A DNA stretch of 64,000 nucleotides from Chelydra serpentina (lineage: Eukaryota; Chordata; Testudines; Chelydridae). The stretch covers positions 38,475,501-38,539,500 of the forward strand of contig JBAIAC010000024.1 in assembly GCA_037349315.1 (NCBI GenBank), written 5' to 3'. The translations under genes and the position numbers were made by a program. Shown here piece by piece: positions 10,783-23,387 of the stretch (positions are counted from its first letter, which is position 1; each line of letters opens with the position of its first letter). Below the pieces are notes generated by a model that was not told where the DNA came from, did not search any database, and worked only from the letters and a program-made list of their open reading frames with translations.

Positions 10783-11632
10783 TGTCAAGGCTGTTTCCCC
10801 ACTCTGGCACTTCGAGTGCAGAAGGTCGGGGCCCGCAAGGACTCTAAAAATACTTGCCACTCCAGACTTGTATTAAACTCCCATGGTTACAGCTTTTCTC
10901 TGATGACCGTGGATTGGTAGATGCTGCCACCACCCAAGTGCAAAACCCCTGTGAGAACCCAGGAAGGCACACTTGGGAATTCCTTCCTGTGGGGTACCCT
11001 CAAGCCCTTACACACCAGGGAAGAGCTGAGAAAGGAAAAAAGAAAAAAAAAAGGTAAATTTTATTAAAAAAAACAAGAGGAAGAAATTACATCTGGGAAC
11101 TTAGGCTATCGCTAGATTTTTAAAAAGAGCAACTACAATGATTAAGCATCAAGAATAGTTTCTTGAGGTCCAGCTTAAAGGTTACAAGCAAAAAAAAAAA
11201 AGCACCTGGGGTTAGCACAGAGGAATCCACAAACCATACAGAAATAAAAAGAGATAAACTTAATTGCGTCTTCCTAGACATTTCCTGGTCTACTTATATC
11301 TGGGGTTTCAAAAGAGGAGTTTCTAGGTATGATACTGATGATTTTTTATACCTGGCCCCAAACTTCTTACAGCATAGTTGCAGCCCTGTCTGCCTCTCCC
11401 CAGAGAACAGACAGACAAAAGGGGAGTCTTGTTTAAATTTTAAAGAGTTCTAGCCTTCCCATTGGCTCTTTTGGCCAGGTGCCCACTCACTTCCTTTTAC
11501 CTATGCATAGCAGTGAGACTTTTTAACCCTTTACAGGTAGAGCAGTTAGAGAACAGCTACTAAGAGGGATTTTATAGCTACTGGCTGGCTGGGTGTCCAT
11601 AAAAGGGAGCTACTCTTCCTTCATTTATCACA
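10783..11632 (-). mobile_element. Solo LTR of a Ty3/gypsy-type element
   Basis: Minus-strand LTR beginning TGTGATAAATGAAGG at 11632 and ending CAGCCTTGACA at 10783, with a perfect 5-bp target duplication TATGC (10778-10782 and 11633-11637). It is 850 bp. The 3' half matches the two LTR remnants at 34872-35140 and 37595-38105 (shared words include CACTCTGGCACTT, AGTGCAGAAGG and TTGGGAATTCCTTCCTGTG), so all three belong to one family and this copy gives its full length. ORFs inside are not genes. Confidence 0.9.
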
Positions 11633-11873
11633 TATGCACATGAACATGTATGTATTTGGACTGGCTGTGGATAAGTTTGGGGACATGTACTCTTTTCAGA
11701 TACATTTATTCCTGTGTCCCTATTGTCTTCCTGTTATGTCCAATCACACAAGATAACGTGAGGTCTCTTCACTACATAACACCTAGCACCACAAGCACTG
11801 AAACTGGTAATTCCTTGGACTCTTTAGACCATTCTGTATTGTCCTTTATGGTTCCTTTTTCTTAGCACACACT

Positions 11874-12483
11874 TCACACAGGAGCAGCCCATTCCCCCCC
11901 CCCCCACACACACACACACACTTTTTTCTTTCCAATAGCCGAGTCCTGGAGTTCCCTACAATAGTCTAGTTTTCTTATCTGTGCTTCCTGCTGCTTGAAT
12001 TCTTTCCCTTTGGATTCCACTAAAGACTTTAAATGTTTGATTCCCGATTGGGTCTGGGCCAGTTTTTGATCTTCAAAATGTAGATGGAAGCTGACTATTA
12101 TTCTGGGGGTTAATTTTCTTTTATTTGTCTTCAGTTTCCTTCTCAGTAAGATCAGCTTCTGCAGCCTGGATTTCAATTTGCATTTCTACATTTGACCTTC
12201 GAAATTCCTCCTCCCTGAAGTCCAGGAGTTATTTTAAAAATTCTGTGTCTGATTCCCATTTCTTCTGAACTCTTCCTAGTTCTCTGATCTTATTACTATA
12301 GTCCTGCAAATCTTGCTTTGGGGGCTTTATGATTTGCACCAGCTTTTGGGGTACAGACTCTTGACCTTGTAAATCTTGTTTTAACTGATTATTTGAATTT
12401 GCAGATTCTAGGGAGAATTTAATAGAGTCACTATTCGTAAGCTCAATTATACTAGCAAAAGTTAAATAAGCAACTAAATTCAT
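11874..12483 (-). pseudogene. Unidentified coiled-coil ORF remnant
   Basis: On the minus strand, 12483-12229 is open for 84 codons (MNLVAYLTFAS start, then rich in E, K, Q, L: QDLQDYSNKIRELGRVQKKW). A single TAA separates it from in-frame LLDFREEEFRRSNVEMQIE; another TAA and a +1 shift near 12080 lead to GIKHLKSLVESKGKEFKQQE, ending at a CA microsatellite. The composition suggests one long coiled coil of a cytoskeletal or kinetochore-like protein, broken by two stops and one shift. I do not recognise the parent. There are no consensus splice sites at the breaks and no poly-A tail, so whether it is a processed pseudogene or a decayed exon is open. Confidence 0.5.
11894..11921. repeat. Poly-C and (AC)n microsatellite
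   Basis: A C run (11894-11905) followed by about eight AC units. Confidence 0.9.
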
Positions 12484-15284
12484 TTTAACTGGAGAGGTCC
12501 AGATATACTGTCATAGTCATAAACTCATGATATATTCCTAGCATCAAACACTATCTAATTGTGCTCAGGAAATCCATTAAAGCTTATGCTGAAATTTATA
12601 AATATGATTGCTACCTCTGCGCTATAATTCACTATGCAGTTAACATTTCAAATACATGCATATATCCTAAGCATCGTGAATATCATTAGTTAATCGAGAA
12701 AAACTGATCACTATACTCCCATGATTTCTGCTATCACCAATGGGATGAAAATTGATCAGCACTGATGTGACAAATGTGGGGATTTTCTGTAATATTTTTA
12801 TGAACTATCTGTATGACTCTGTACCTATCCACTTCGCATTAATACCCATTTGGGGGAGGGGGAATTAATTTTCTCCCTGCGAGATGGCAAGATCAGTACT
12901 AGCATTTGAGACATATACCTACTAGGTATGTCTGGGCTGGAATCAACATGTTTGAATGGAAGCCCTTACAGAGTCAATGGAAGCCTCAATAACCACACAT
13001 TTACTCCCAGAACAAGTTACTTTCCCCTCTCACCTCTCCACAGGGAAGCAGAGCAAAAAATTCCCTAGCCGGAGAAAAAAGGCAAGAGGCATCATGTGAC
13101 TGGGTGTTAAGGTTGGTGGTGCAGAAAGAGCAGGGACAGAGGGATTAGGAAAGACAACTGGGTCTGAGAACAGCACATATCTTGTGCCAGGGCCTCCACC
13201 AATATGGACTCCGTCTTACGTTGACCTTTCCCATTCTAACCCAAGGACTCTCCAATGCTGTATTCCAGGCCAATAAGAAAAGCTACCTTGTTTTGAAAAG
13301 GCTCCCTTGCATCACTGTCTGCATTGCTCCTTAAAAAGGAAAAGCCTGTCTCAGGAGTCTGATCTTGGTTGGACTCCTGTTGTGAGCCACTGAGAAATAA
13401 GGAGTGCTAAAGTGTGACAGCTCAGGGTATAGCCCAGATCCTGTAAATCCACACAGCCTCTTCGGAGGGTGGGGCAGGGGAAATCTTATGAACACATTCA
13501 TTTTTATGTCCTGCTGTTGTCTCGATAAAGGCGGCATATTTCTCTTGGAACCCCATGCTGGCCTGTGTGAAAGATGTGGGTGTGAATGGTGGTGTAGGTT
13601 AGGCATAGTTAGGGTTTTAGGTCATATCATAGCTATAACCAGTATAGTATAAGTTGTAACGGAAACATGTCGCTATTACTGAAACAAAAATTGCATCATT
13701 TTGAAGGCTTCAGCATCACACTCTACATTCTCTAACTGCTGTTCAAAGATACCCACAATGATGGCAAAGCCTCATTTGACTCTGTAGCAGCTGCTGTATA
13801 ATGGTTAGAAACTGACAGTGAAATCCTTGTTCATTAAAGTCAGCGGCAGTTTTGCCACTGACCGCAGTGGGGCTGGGATTTCACCCTGAATGTATTCTAG
13901 TATCATGTGTGGAGTGGATAAAGAGTTCCTGATCCTCCACAGTTACCAGAGAAGACCAGGATGTGTTGCAGCAGGGAGCTTAACAAATATAAAAACTTCC
14001 TGGTTATGGAGTTCTCTAATTACTGCTTTAAAGCATGGCTCTCTGTGTTTGCATCCTCACACTACATGGTATCTGAAATGGGGTGAATCCTGCTCTCTAA
14101 ACAAGGAGTAAAAGAAAGAAAAGAGAACTCCCCAACCAGGCAGTTCCCAACAAAATCCAATAAAGTATGTTCATATTCTTGTGCAGAATTTGAAATGGGA
14201 GAAATGGGGATTATTTTACTAAATGTCCATTTTCTCCTTTAAAAGATTTGCAATAATGTTTCCATTATTAGCATTATTGTTCTCCAGATGTATCCCTCTG
14301 CACTATATTAACTAACTGTGTCTAGAAGAGCAGCTATGAACCATTTTTATGAATATCATTCCTCCATTGGGATCATTCAGAAATTTCCTTTATTTGACTT
14401 TCATGAATTGTCAAGTGACTAAGTAAAGTGGCTCATCATATCACTAATGGGTAAATATCCCTCTCTCTCTCTTACCTGTTAAATATTTTCTAAGATAATT
14501 TGAATTAAACTGGTTTAATGGGAATTATATTAGGTAATGCAAGTGTCATGAGCCATAGCTAGATCTACAGTAGTAACAAACCAGTCTACAGACAGATTTC
14601 ATTCATGCACTTAGTTTTAGAAACTTGGTGTTCTGAAGAGAGAAATATAAATATTCCCCTGCGCTTTTTACCAGTCTGCAATTATTTTAAAGTTACCTCC
14701 ATCGACTCTTGTAGATGTTCACCTCCTCTCAAATGGATGACTCGCTTTCCTTGATAGACATCAGATTCTAGCATGGGAAAATACTGAAGCTGCTATGGTA
14801 TAAAAGAGATCCATGCATTAGTGTTACTTTTCATTAAAAAATTGGAGATGTATGAAACAGAATGAGTGCGTGCTGGAATTTCAGATAAACCACTGCATGG
14901 CAGCGAACCTTCCCATTAAGTAATTTGGGTTTTAAGAGATTTGACAAAACGTCAAAAAGTGGAGTTTGTCTGTGCATTTCACAGAAACATACAGGCTTGA
15001 TTTATCACTACATTTTTAAGGATCCAAAAAGCTAAAAGAAAAATGTTTTGCACATGTATAGCATCTTCCAAAGGATAAATTAAAAATACAGTTGCAATCA
15101 GCAAGCTCTTATCCCAAGAGATAGTGTTCATAACAAGAAAGTCAAATAAGATAAAAAAAGTAAACAGAAAATGTCCTAATTTGAGGTTTGTTCATCAGGG
15201 GCTAGAGACAGTACTTTGGAAATTCTCAAAAACTTCAAACATTAATGACTAAAATTGCCAAACATCAAAGTGTGGCACCATATA
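12484..15284. other. Intergenic stretch without recognised genes
   Basis: No convincing coding exon. At 13805-13890 there is a short quasi-palindrome centred on AGTCAGCGGCAGTTTTGCC, the same style as 29515-29580. ORFs at 13331-13652 lie on both strands of one GC-richer patch and show no domain. A short TC tract is at 14459-14472. Confidence 0.4.
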
Positions 15285-15410
15285 AAGGTAAAGATTATTA
15301 ATCCCCATTTTATAGTTTGCAAAAACTGTGGTAGAGAGAGGCTAAATTGCCCAAAGTCTGAGGAAGAAAAATTTATAGAATTTAGATCTCCTGACACCTG
15401 GTTCTGATTG
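15285..15410 (-). mobile_element. MIR-like (CORE-SINE) remnant
   Basis: The plus strand reads ATTATTAATCCCCATTTTAT, then AGAGAGGCTAAATTGCCCAAAG, the reverse complement of the MIR 3' half, with the typical order of blocks. Old and diverged. Confidence 0.65.
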
Positions 15411-16734
15411 TCTTCTTCATAACTACAGTTTAGCAAATATGAAGCAGTTGAGAATTTGAAGGGTTTTTTTAAAGCTCAAAACAAAATTGGGGCGGGCAAG
15501 TTCTTTGAGATTCTGTAGACAACGCAAAAATACTTTCGACTGACACAACTGAGTAGACATAGAAAGATCATCCTAAGTGATTGTTCTAATTAGAGGAGTC
15601 AGGATTACATTAGGCTGGTATAGATCCAGGTTTATTTCATGAGCTGCTTTTAAAATAAGCAAGGAAGAAAGCATAAAAACATTAAAACAGCCATAAAAAT
15701 TACAAGATCTGAGCAGCAGCAGCTGGAAATATACATAGGGCTGCACAGCAGAGCATTTATATTCAAAAATACCAGTAACTACTGTCAGTTGGTGTATTTG
15801 TAAGCCACAACAGGGGTGACAACCTGGCCCTATTGAAGTAAATGGAAGCCAGTAAAGAGGCAAGAACAGGAGCAGCTCTGGGATAGGAGAGACCTTCAAG
15901 CCTAGGGAAGGGAGAGGAGGGAAACCTCACACTCTGCTTTTAGCAAAGGGGGGGGGGGAAACTGTGCTCCTAACATGTTACCCCTGACCTTGACCCTGCT
16001 CAGGACCTGTAGTTTGCTGGTCAGATGTGAAGACCGACTCTGTGATGTGACTGACCCAGCCTGTTTCAGTTGTTTGAGCCAGGGCTCTTTACAGATTGTT
16101 GGCTCAATCCTCTAAATTGCTGGTGAGATTTCAAGGCAGAGATTTCCATGTGGATTCATAGGGCAGAACTCGTGAGATAGCTACCTGGTCAGTTATTCGC
16201 ACCCTCACATTTGGCAATACCAGTTAGACCAGTCTTTGTCTGCTGCCATTTATTGACCAGTAGCTGCACCAAGCACCACTGAATGGTTAGCTTGACTCCT
16301 TTGTTTCATTTCTTGCAACATCTGCTGTCTCTAATTGCTATTGCTTAATAGGATGGGAGAAGAGGGATGTACAACAGAAAATATGCATGAGTAATTATAT
16401 TTGTTCTTGTCCTCTGTAACCCCATCCTATATCCCTCTTGCCTCCCTCCCTGTTCCCCCCTCCCCCGCTGAATATTTTTTATGCCCTCCTTATGTATTAT
16501 TTTGCTCTAGAAGTCTTCAACTGGAAAAGAAGTGGGTGGATCAGTGTTTATGTACTCGCCTTCACAGAGATCATTTTTGCCTCCCTGCTTCTGGTAGGCA
16601 GAGCCATAACACTCTCTGCAATTGTTGGGTAGGATATGATAAAATGGTGACTAAAACAGGAAAATGTACTGGTGAATAATTTCCCACAGGGTTAATCATG
16701 GTCTGAGCACCTCACAAACATGACTGATTGTCAT
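15411..16734. other. Intergenic stretch without recognised genes
   Basis: Mixed AT-rich DNA with a poly-G tract at 15949-15958. The ORFs at 15573-15899 and 16401-16679 have no domain or splice support. Confidence 0.4.
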
Positions 16735-16867
16735 CAATTTACAGATGGGGAAAGTGAAGCAATGAGAGGTTAAGTGACTTACCCAGTCACTTAGTGAGTC
16801 AGTGAGGGAATCAGGAGTAGAACACACGAGTCTTGACACCTAGTCCCTTCCCCTAACTACTGGGCAC
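16735..16867 (-). mobile_element. MIR-like (CORE-SINE) remnant
   Basis: ACAGATGGGGAAAGTGAAGC, GAGAGGTTAAGTGACTTACC and a final GAATCAGGAGTAGAAC follow the reverse complement of MIR closely in order and spacing. Confidence 0.8.
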
Positions 16868-18326
16868 AGTGCTTCCTGCTTCACCAAATTCTTGCAAGTC
16901 CAACATAAAACATCTACAAGCATTTTCCAACCAAAACTACTTCAAATATGCTTACTCCAACTCCATTTTACATTACACTTTCCATAATGTCATCTTTGCC
17001 TGTAATGCTTGGAGTCTCATGATACATATCACAAGAGGCTCTGAGTACTTCATACAAGTGATTCTATTCTTCTTTTGCTGGTTCCCATCCTACTCCTGAA
17101 TCTAAGGCTGGGGGTAATCCGCAGTTACCGCATCCACTCAGAAATGGGGTAAGAGCCAAAATAAGGCAGATTGGTTTTGTACTTTAGAAAAATAATAGTA
17201 AATGCTCCACATTTTTGCAAAAGAACGAAGATGGCTATATATTATTTGCCACTTTGATTTCTTTGCTGGATTTATTAGTGCTTATATCATTTCTATAATA
17301 AGCCTCTAAATTAATATACAATGTGTTTTGCAGCTGTAGAATTAAATGTATCCCCCAAATGCCTTGGTTTCTGACACAATTAGGTTCTGATACATGGATA
17401 TTTCTGCTTACTGGAAACTTGGTAGTGAAGGACTCCACATTTTGAATGGCCTCATAAATATATATTAAATTTAATTTTCTAAACACACCATTTTCCTCTT
17501 GTTTGGGTGGTTTGGGGGCTGGTTAAGAGAAACATTTTCTATAAATATTTTTGTTGTGTACAACTAATTAGTTCATAAATCAATATGTCCCAGTATGGTG
17601 CAGATTATCCAAAAGCCAGCAAAAATGGTTGAACATAACTGCATTCTTCAGACTTTTACCTACCTCTTGTGCATACGTCTTACCAGACTATTAACTTTTC
17701 TGTAGCTATTTAGCCAGTCAGTAAGCATTTAGTAGTGCCTCCACATTTTCTCATTCAACTTCCTAAAATTTTATTCGTGTTTTTTTTCTTCCATTTCATT
17801 CTTTATCCTAATACATGCACCACTCCAAGCAATTTTAAATCATTATTAAACATGCTTCAAGTATCTTCTGTATTCTGTGGTATCCTGATGTGAAACCATT
17901 AAGCAATAATCAACAGTAAGAATCGTAGAAAGACCATTTTGAGTCTGTAGTGAAAACTCCCATAGTCTTCCATCTTCAGCTCTCTAGTAAAAGCATCTCT
18001 CAGTAAGCAGATGAAAGGAGATATGAAAGCTACAACTACAAGTTCCTAATGGATGGCATCTATTTCTTTATATGGGCACAGCTGACCAATTTAGGCTCCA
18101 GTGCAGGAAAGTACCCCAATTCAGGAAGGGAGCTTAAGCATGCTCAAATCCCACTGAAGTAAATTTTTGTTTGAATTATGTTTTGTTTTCTTTCTAAATC
18201 TATTAAAAAACTTCCTTTATTGTGGCAAGTGGGATGTAAACAGTTTAAGAAGCAGTACTTCCTGTCCTGATGAAAAATCACTTGTAAAGCTACACATCTT
18301 CAGTTGCCCATCCTGCTCACCATTAT

Positions 18327-18371
<45 letters not shown>

Positions 18372-19893
18372 AAATGTTTCAAAAGGACATGACATAGCCC
18401 AGATCTATGATGACAGAAATTCCTGACTGGTGGTTGTTTTGAGGCTTACCTGCAATGAGTTGGCAATCTCAGTCCAGTTACTAAGGGACATGTCCACATT
18501 ATAAATGGAGAGAGAGAGGGAGCATGCCGATCTCTCCTCCCTGAGCACTGGTCCGTCCTAAGCACAGATGAAGCACATTGTTCCATCAATGTTGGGAAAT
18601 TTAACTCCACTGTCCCTGCTGTTTCAATTCTGTGGAAAAAACAGACCTTTCATTCTCTAAAGGTTGGCTAATCTGCATTCACCAACGATCTGACCCAAAG
18701 TCCATTGAACCTAAAAGAAAGCCTTCCATTGACTACAACGGGTTTTGAATCAGGCCTTAAATTAACTTCAACAACAACAACTTCAAGAATAGATAAAACC
18801 ACCACCACAAAATCATTATCCTACTAATGCTATTTTATTCACAATGCTATTTTATTTGTACAGGTCCATTTATTGTGCATTATCCTAATCCAACAAAGAA
18901 ATTCTCTTCATCTGAATGTTTTCACAGCTGCAGCACTATTGGTGTCAAACATCTTCATTTTAAAATCACACCTATATGGCAGGCACCATTTCTATGTAGC
19001 TGACAAAAGGAACTCCCTAGCTGAAGTTGTTTTCACCTACTGTTTGTTTGCCAGCAGCATGTTTTTCTGTTTAATCTGTGTTAACATTTTGTTCAGTTAT
19101 CCTAACTGGCATGTATTTTATCTGATAAACATCCCCTTTTCTTTTTTTCTATACAGAAACATTATTTATGACATTATTGTTACAGACAACTAAACAGCCA
19201 AGAGGGGGAAACAGTTGCTTTCCTGCATGTACCAGCACACGCTTTTAAACCTAATTCAGTCTTCTTACAGAAATATATACAACTTAGTAAAAGGCTTCAT
19301 GGAGTATCTTTGGACTCCAGTGGGGACAGGAAGCAAGGGCAGACAGAGAAGTAGTAAGTGTTCAGAACAAAAGGAAAAACAATGCCATTTCAGGCTTTTT
19401 TAGCTAACACATTAGTCATCTTTCTCCTTTTCAGGCCCAATTCGTCATGTCTCAACAGCTAAATGAACTAAACATGTATTTCATAATATGAATCAAATGT
19501 ATAGCTGAAAGTATGAAGTCCAATCTGTTTAAATTTAGCCACATACTTAAGATTGCATTTGTGTGGAGAGAGGGGGGAAAAAAAGATTTTAATTTTCTCT
19601 AATTTGTCATGGTTTTCAATTTCATTTGAATGGTTTCTGCTCGAAAGCCTCACTCATTTCATCTCACCTGATCTGCCTGGTGTTCATGAACTCCACCTCG
19701 TGGTCATTCCCTTCATCCAATCAGGGACTGTTTTACAGTGGGGGAGAGTACTATTAACATCGTTCTTTCTGCCTAGTCTCAGTCTCAGCAACATCCACCA
19801 ATGACTGGATGTCTAGGAGTCTAATGAACATATCTGGACTCACAAAGTCCCAGTAGCATACTGTGAAGTAGACATTTGTCTCTAAAGGAAAAC
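16868..19893. other. Intergenic stretch without recognised genes
   Basis: About 3 kb with no supported gene. It contains the poly-A tract at 18331-18368 and a low-complexity CAACAACAACAAC patch at 18768-18781. Confidence 0.4.
18331..18368. repeat. Poly-A tract, 38 bp
   Basis: An uninterrupted run of A. It could be the tail of a retroposed RNA on the plus strand, but the sequence before it is not one I recognise and no flanking duplication is evident. Confidence 0.9.
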
Positions 19894-19901
19894 ATCTAAC
19901 C

Positions 19902-20624
19902 CAGTGGTTCCCAAACTGGGGTTCGTGAACCCCTAGGGGTTCACAAAATGTTACAGGGGGTTCTTGGGAAAAAATTCCCTAATGGCGGACAGAGCTGTCC
20001 CTAAGAACCCCAGGCATCATGGGGCTAGCATGGAGCCCCTGGACTTCCAAGAGCTAAGAATATCAAAGCAAGCAGATCTATCACGCTGAGGAGTTTTCAA
20101 CTTCAAGACTCATAAGAAATGGAAAGGGAGGCTCATATTTTTTGCTGTTTTTAAAATTAAATAGGCAGCTAGTATTATTTTTAAAATAATTGTGAAGAAC
20201 AAGTTTAAGCTTTGTTGTAACGTGCGTTGTGTGCCTGGACTGCTCAAGACCTGAATGCTTGTGTAGGAGGAACTCTTTGAGTTGGCTTCTTAAATACGTT
20301 CATGATGTTTCACATCGGATACTCCTTGATGAAACATAGGAGCCTTGTCTTATAACAGGCTTATTCAAAATGATACAAGTTACGAAAGTGAGATCTTGGA
20401 GAGTGTTGCCGTTTTCATAATGTAATAAAAATACTATAATGATAAATAGTGTGTAATAAGCATGTACTAAAAACAAATTTTATATTTCCAAGATCATTGC
20501 TTTTATAATTTATACTCAGGTAAAGGAGAAAATCCCTGGAAATATTCATTTTTAGGAGGGGGTTCAAGAGACTTGACATTTTAGTGCAAGGGGTTCACAG
20601 GTTGTTAAAGTTTGGGAACCACTG
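19902..20624. mobile_element. Non-autonomous hAT (Charlie-like) element
   Basis: Perfect 15-bp terminal inverted repeats CAGTGGTTCCCAAAC and GTTTGGGAACCACTG, flanked by a perfect 8-bp target duplication ATCTAACC (19894-19901 and 20625-20632). The element is 723 bp. Subterminal GGGGTTCGTGAACCCC-like and GGGGTTCAC words recur near both ends. No transposase frame. Perfect ends and duplication suggest it is one of the younger insertions here. Confidence 0.95.
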
Positions 20625-20868
20625 ATCTAACCAAATGTAGAGACTGAATCAAAACACATGCTCACATGTGCACTGCCTGTGTAGATGGCCAGTTTTCTTT
20701 CCTCTGTGAAAGCCACACTTGCCAAGGAAGTGCAAGCTCACCAAACATTCTTTGTAATTGTTTTACTTACTTAAGTCCTTCTGCAGCCTATGCTCTTTGT
20801 ATCTCTGCATGGTTAAGATGGACACAAATTAAGAATAAATCAAATTCTGGATTAACATGATCACTTAC

Positions 20869-21000
20869 CATGTCACCCAGTCGGAGGCTGGAAATTATTT
20901 CCTGTTTTACCTTTTCCAAGTGATATATTGCTTGTGGAAGGTCCCACAAACAGCCTTGAAGATGAACTTTTCCTATATGTCCCTCAAACGAGTAACTCAT
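20869..21000 (-). CDS. Exon-like ORF with consensus donor, unassigned
   Basis: On the minus strand an ATG at 21000 opens 44 codons ending GGT GAC ATG directly followed by a consensus donor GTAAGT (20863-20868), in phase 0. The peptide begins MSYSFEGHIGKVHLQGCLWD and ends with an amphipathic KVKQEIISSLRLGDM. A stop lies two codons upstream of the ATG, so it would be a first coding exon with its own 5'UTR. I recognise no family, find no partner exon and see no clear upstream promoter. It lies about 24 kb downstream of the VAV3 stop. Chance is a real alternative. Confidence 0.25.
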
Positions 21001-22879
21001 GTTTTAGCAGGGCCAACTCCTCCCTACCCCGAGCACCACCACTGCTTTACCAAGGTGTTTAAGCCCAGAGCGGTGAAAGGAAAGCCGCTGTACAGAATGG
21101 ATAGTTCTCTCTGCATTTCCATTCAAGCTCGCAATATCTCTGCTGACACTGCAAACATGGGAGCCAATTTCCATGTCAACAGGAAGTCTGGCTCACAGCA
21201 GATCCATGATGAGATAACAATAGGTACAGCATTACAAGGTGGTGGCGACTACCCGGCCAGTTCATGGCTACCCAGAATGCACCGTCTGTACTCTCACAGA
21301 AATAGAGGAAAGAGGCATACAGGAAGATCATAGAAATGTCAGGATCTAGGAGACGAGCACCCCAAACAGACTGTCACCAAGTCGATTAATACCAAATGTT
21401 GATGCTTTTTGACACGAACACCTGCCACTGGGAAATGAACTCTGAGCACTAAATTAATTTCATGAGTGCCACCAATCAGCCAGTAAACAGTACCAAGTTT
21501 CAGTCACTACTACCTTGCACTGGATTTGATTTGGTGACCTATCAAATGCTCTGGATCCCATTACCAATCCACTTCTATTCAGGGTCTATGCTACTGTGAA
21601 CATATAAAAAAAATAACTTAACATGTTACCTTCCTATGGGTCTCCCACTGTGTTTTTGTCAGATCTTTGTCTGAAACTATAAGCTCCTGTGGGCAGGGAA
21701 TCTCTTCAATCCATCTCGTACAGCTCTGAGCTCAACATTTGTGCTTAATTATTAGTTATTATGGTGTGTATGAAAGTGCTCACAATGGGAATTTTTCAGT
21801 CATAGAGGAAGGAGTGGTTTCTGTGCACAGACTCAGGACAGAGAGGCAGGTGAACAATAGTTATAGTAAGAGGCATAGTGAACAACAATATTTTAATACC
21901 AGTTAATTAGATTCACTATTGACAGCAGGGCAGAAATGGCCTTTTAAGAGGAACTAAAATGAGGACAGAGTAAAGACCTTCATAAATAACACATACATGT
22001 TTATACACCCACCAGTACTTTGGACTGCCATGTCTGCCATCTGAAGATCTCAAAGTGACTTACAAATATTCACACTTCCATGAAGTAGTATTTATATGTA
22101 TTACACAAACATACCAGAGAATAACTGAATCTCTCTCCATCCACTCATTTGCAAGGTATTTTTGATAGCACATCGCTTTTTAACCTAACCAATCTTCTCT
22201 TTTGTGCACTTCCTTGCCTAAAGGACTTTTTCATCCCATCAACTGCTCCTTACCATGGAGCACCAGGTGGTCTTCCAAGAGCCCTTTGTTAACAGAATCA
22301 GCCTTTTATCTGCAGTGTCTCTTGCAATGAAAGAGAGACAGGACTCAGGTGTAATAAACACAAAAGTGATGCTGTACTGAGGAACACTGGACAGTATTCT
22401 GCATCCTAGCTCTGTAACTCAGACAGAGGAGCATAGCTTGTGCTATGTAGCGTAGCCATCCAACCACTAAAACGGGCTGACTCCACACCTGCCTAATCTC
22501 CCAACTACAGGAGTCTGCAGGACAATTTGCTTCCCACCACTGCAGCCAGAAGGCACAGGACAACTCACCCGTCCACACGCCTGCTCAGGAGGGAAATGTA
22601 TGGTGAATCAACAGATGCTGGGACACGGGTAGGTGGAAGGATCGGTGTATCTGGATAAGAGAAGAACATGAAATTGATGAGTGTGTGCAGGGTGGAGAGG
22701 GAGAGGGGTGTGTTTTACACAGAAAATGTCACAAGTATGACTGAGCGATGCAGAAAAATTTTGGAGGAGCTCCTTGTTAAAATTTAGCAGCAGAACATGG
22801 CTTCTTAGATCAGCTACCTTAGCTGATCTATGTTAATAAATCTTCCTGCTTACAGAGCTCTGGAGCAGCTCTCAGAAGT
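21001..22879. other. Intergenic stretch without recognised genes
   Basis: No gene recognised. An ORF of 158 codons on the plus strand (20857-21333) overlaps the exon-like ORF in antisense and has no domain. Around 22020-22100 the words GATCTCAAAGTGACTTACAAA resemble the 3' end of an old CR1/L3-type LINE. Confidence 0.4.
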
Positions 22880-23387
22880 TAGGGTAACCAGACAACAAGT
22901 GTGAAAAATGAGGGCATTTCTTTTTTTTTGGGGGGGGGGGGGGGGGAGGGAAGAGGGGAGGAGGGGCAGTAGCGTAGCCGGGGGCGAGCGGCCGCTCCCC
23001 CTGTGAGGAGAAGCGGTGCTAAGGCGCCTCCCGAGCCCCGCTGCCGGACCCAGGCGGGGCGGGGGGGGGGGGGGGGCGTTTTAAAAGGCCGGCAGCTCCT
23101 GCCGCTGCGGAGAGCCGCCAGCCCTTTAAAGCCCCCCCCCCCCCCCCCCCCCCAGCCCTGCTACCGGACCCGGGCTTGAGCGGGGATTTAAAAGGCCCGG
23201 GGGCTCCACAGTGGCTGGAGCCCCGGGCCCTTTAAAGCGCCGCCGGGGTGAATATAGGGGGAGCGGGGAGGCGCCTTTTTATAGTGCCGCTCCCCCTGTG
23301 CTCTAAACCTGGCTATGCCACTGAGGAGGGGATATAGTTGTCTATATAAAACAAATCCCCTAATATTGGGATGCCTGGTCATCCTAA
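22880..23387. mobile_element. DNA element with nested GC-rich hAT MITE
   Basis: Outer ends TTAGGGTAACCAGAC and GCCTGGTCATCCTAA are inverted (two mismatches in 15). The inner element 22967-23323 is inserted in it. The left outer part also has a poly-T/poly-G run (22919-22946). No coding capacity. Confidence 0.6.
22967..23323. mobile_element. GC-rich hAT MITE nested in an older element
   Basis: Ends CAGTAGCGTAGCC and GGCTATGCCACTG (inverted, two mismatches) with an 8-bp target duplication AGGAGGGG (22959-22966 and 23324-23331). 357 bp, very rich in CpG, with repeated CCCTTTAAAGC words and with G16 (23061-23076) facing C22 (23132-23153), so the interior can fold back on itself. No ORF of meaning. 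Confidence 0.85.

Noticed and set aside
18240..18368. Poly-A tract considered as the tail of a processed pseudogene
   Set aside because: The preceding sequence has no recognisable coding frame and no flanking duplication was seen.
20857..21333. 158-codon plus-strand ORF
   Set aside because: No domain, no splice sites, composition like noncoding DNA; overlaps the antisense exon-like ORF, which has better signals.
22967..23323. CpG-island-like block considered as a promoter
   Set aside because: It is bounded by hAT ends and an 8-bp target duplication, with no adjoining gene.
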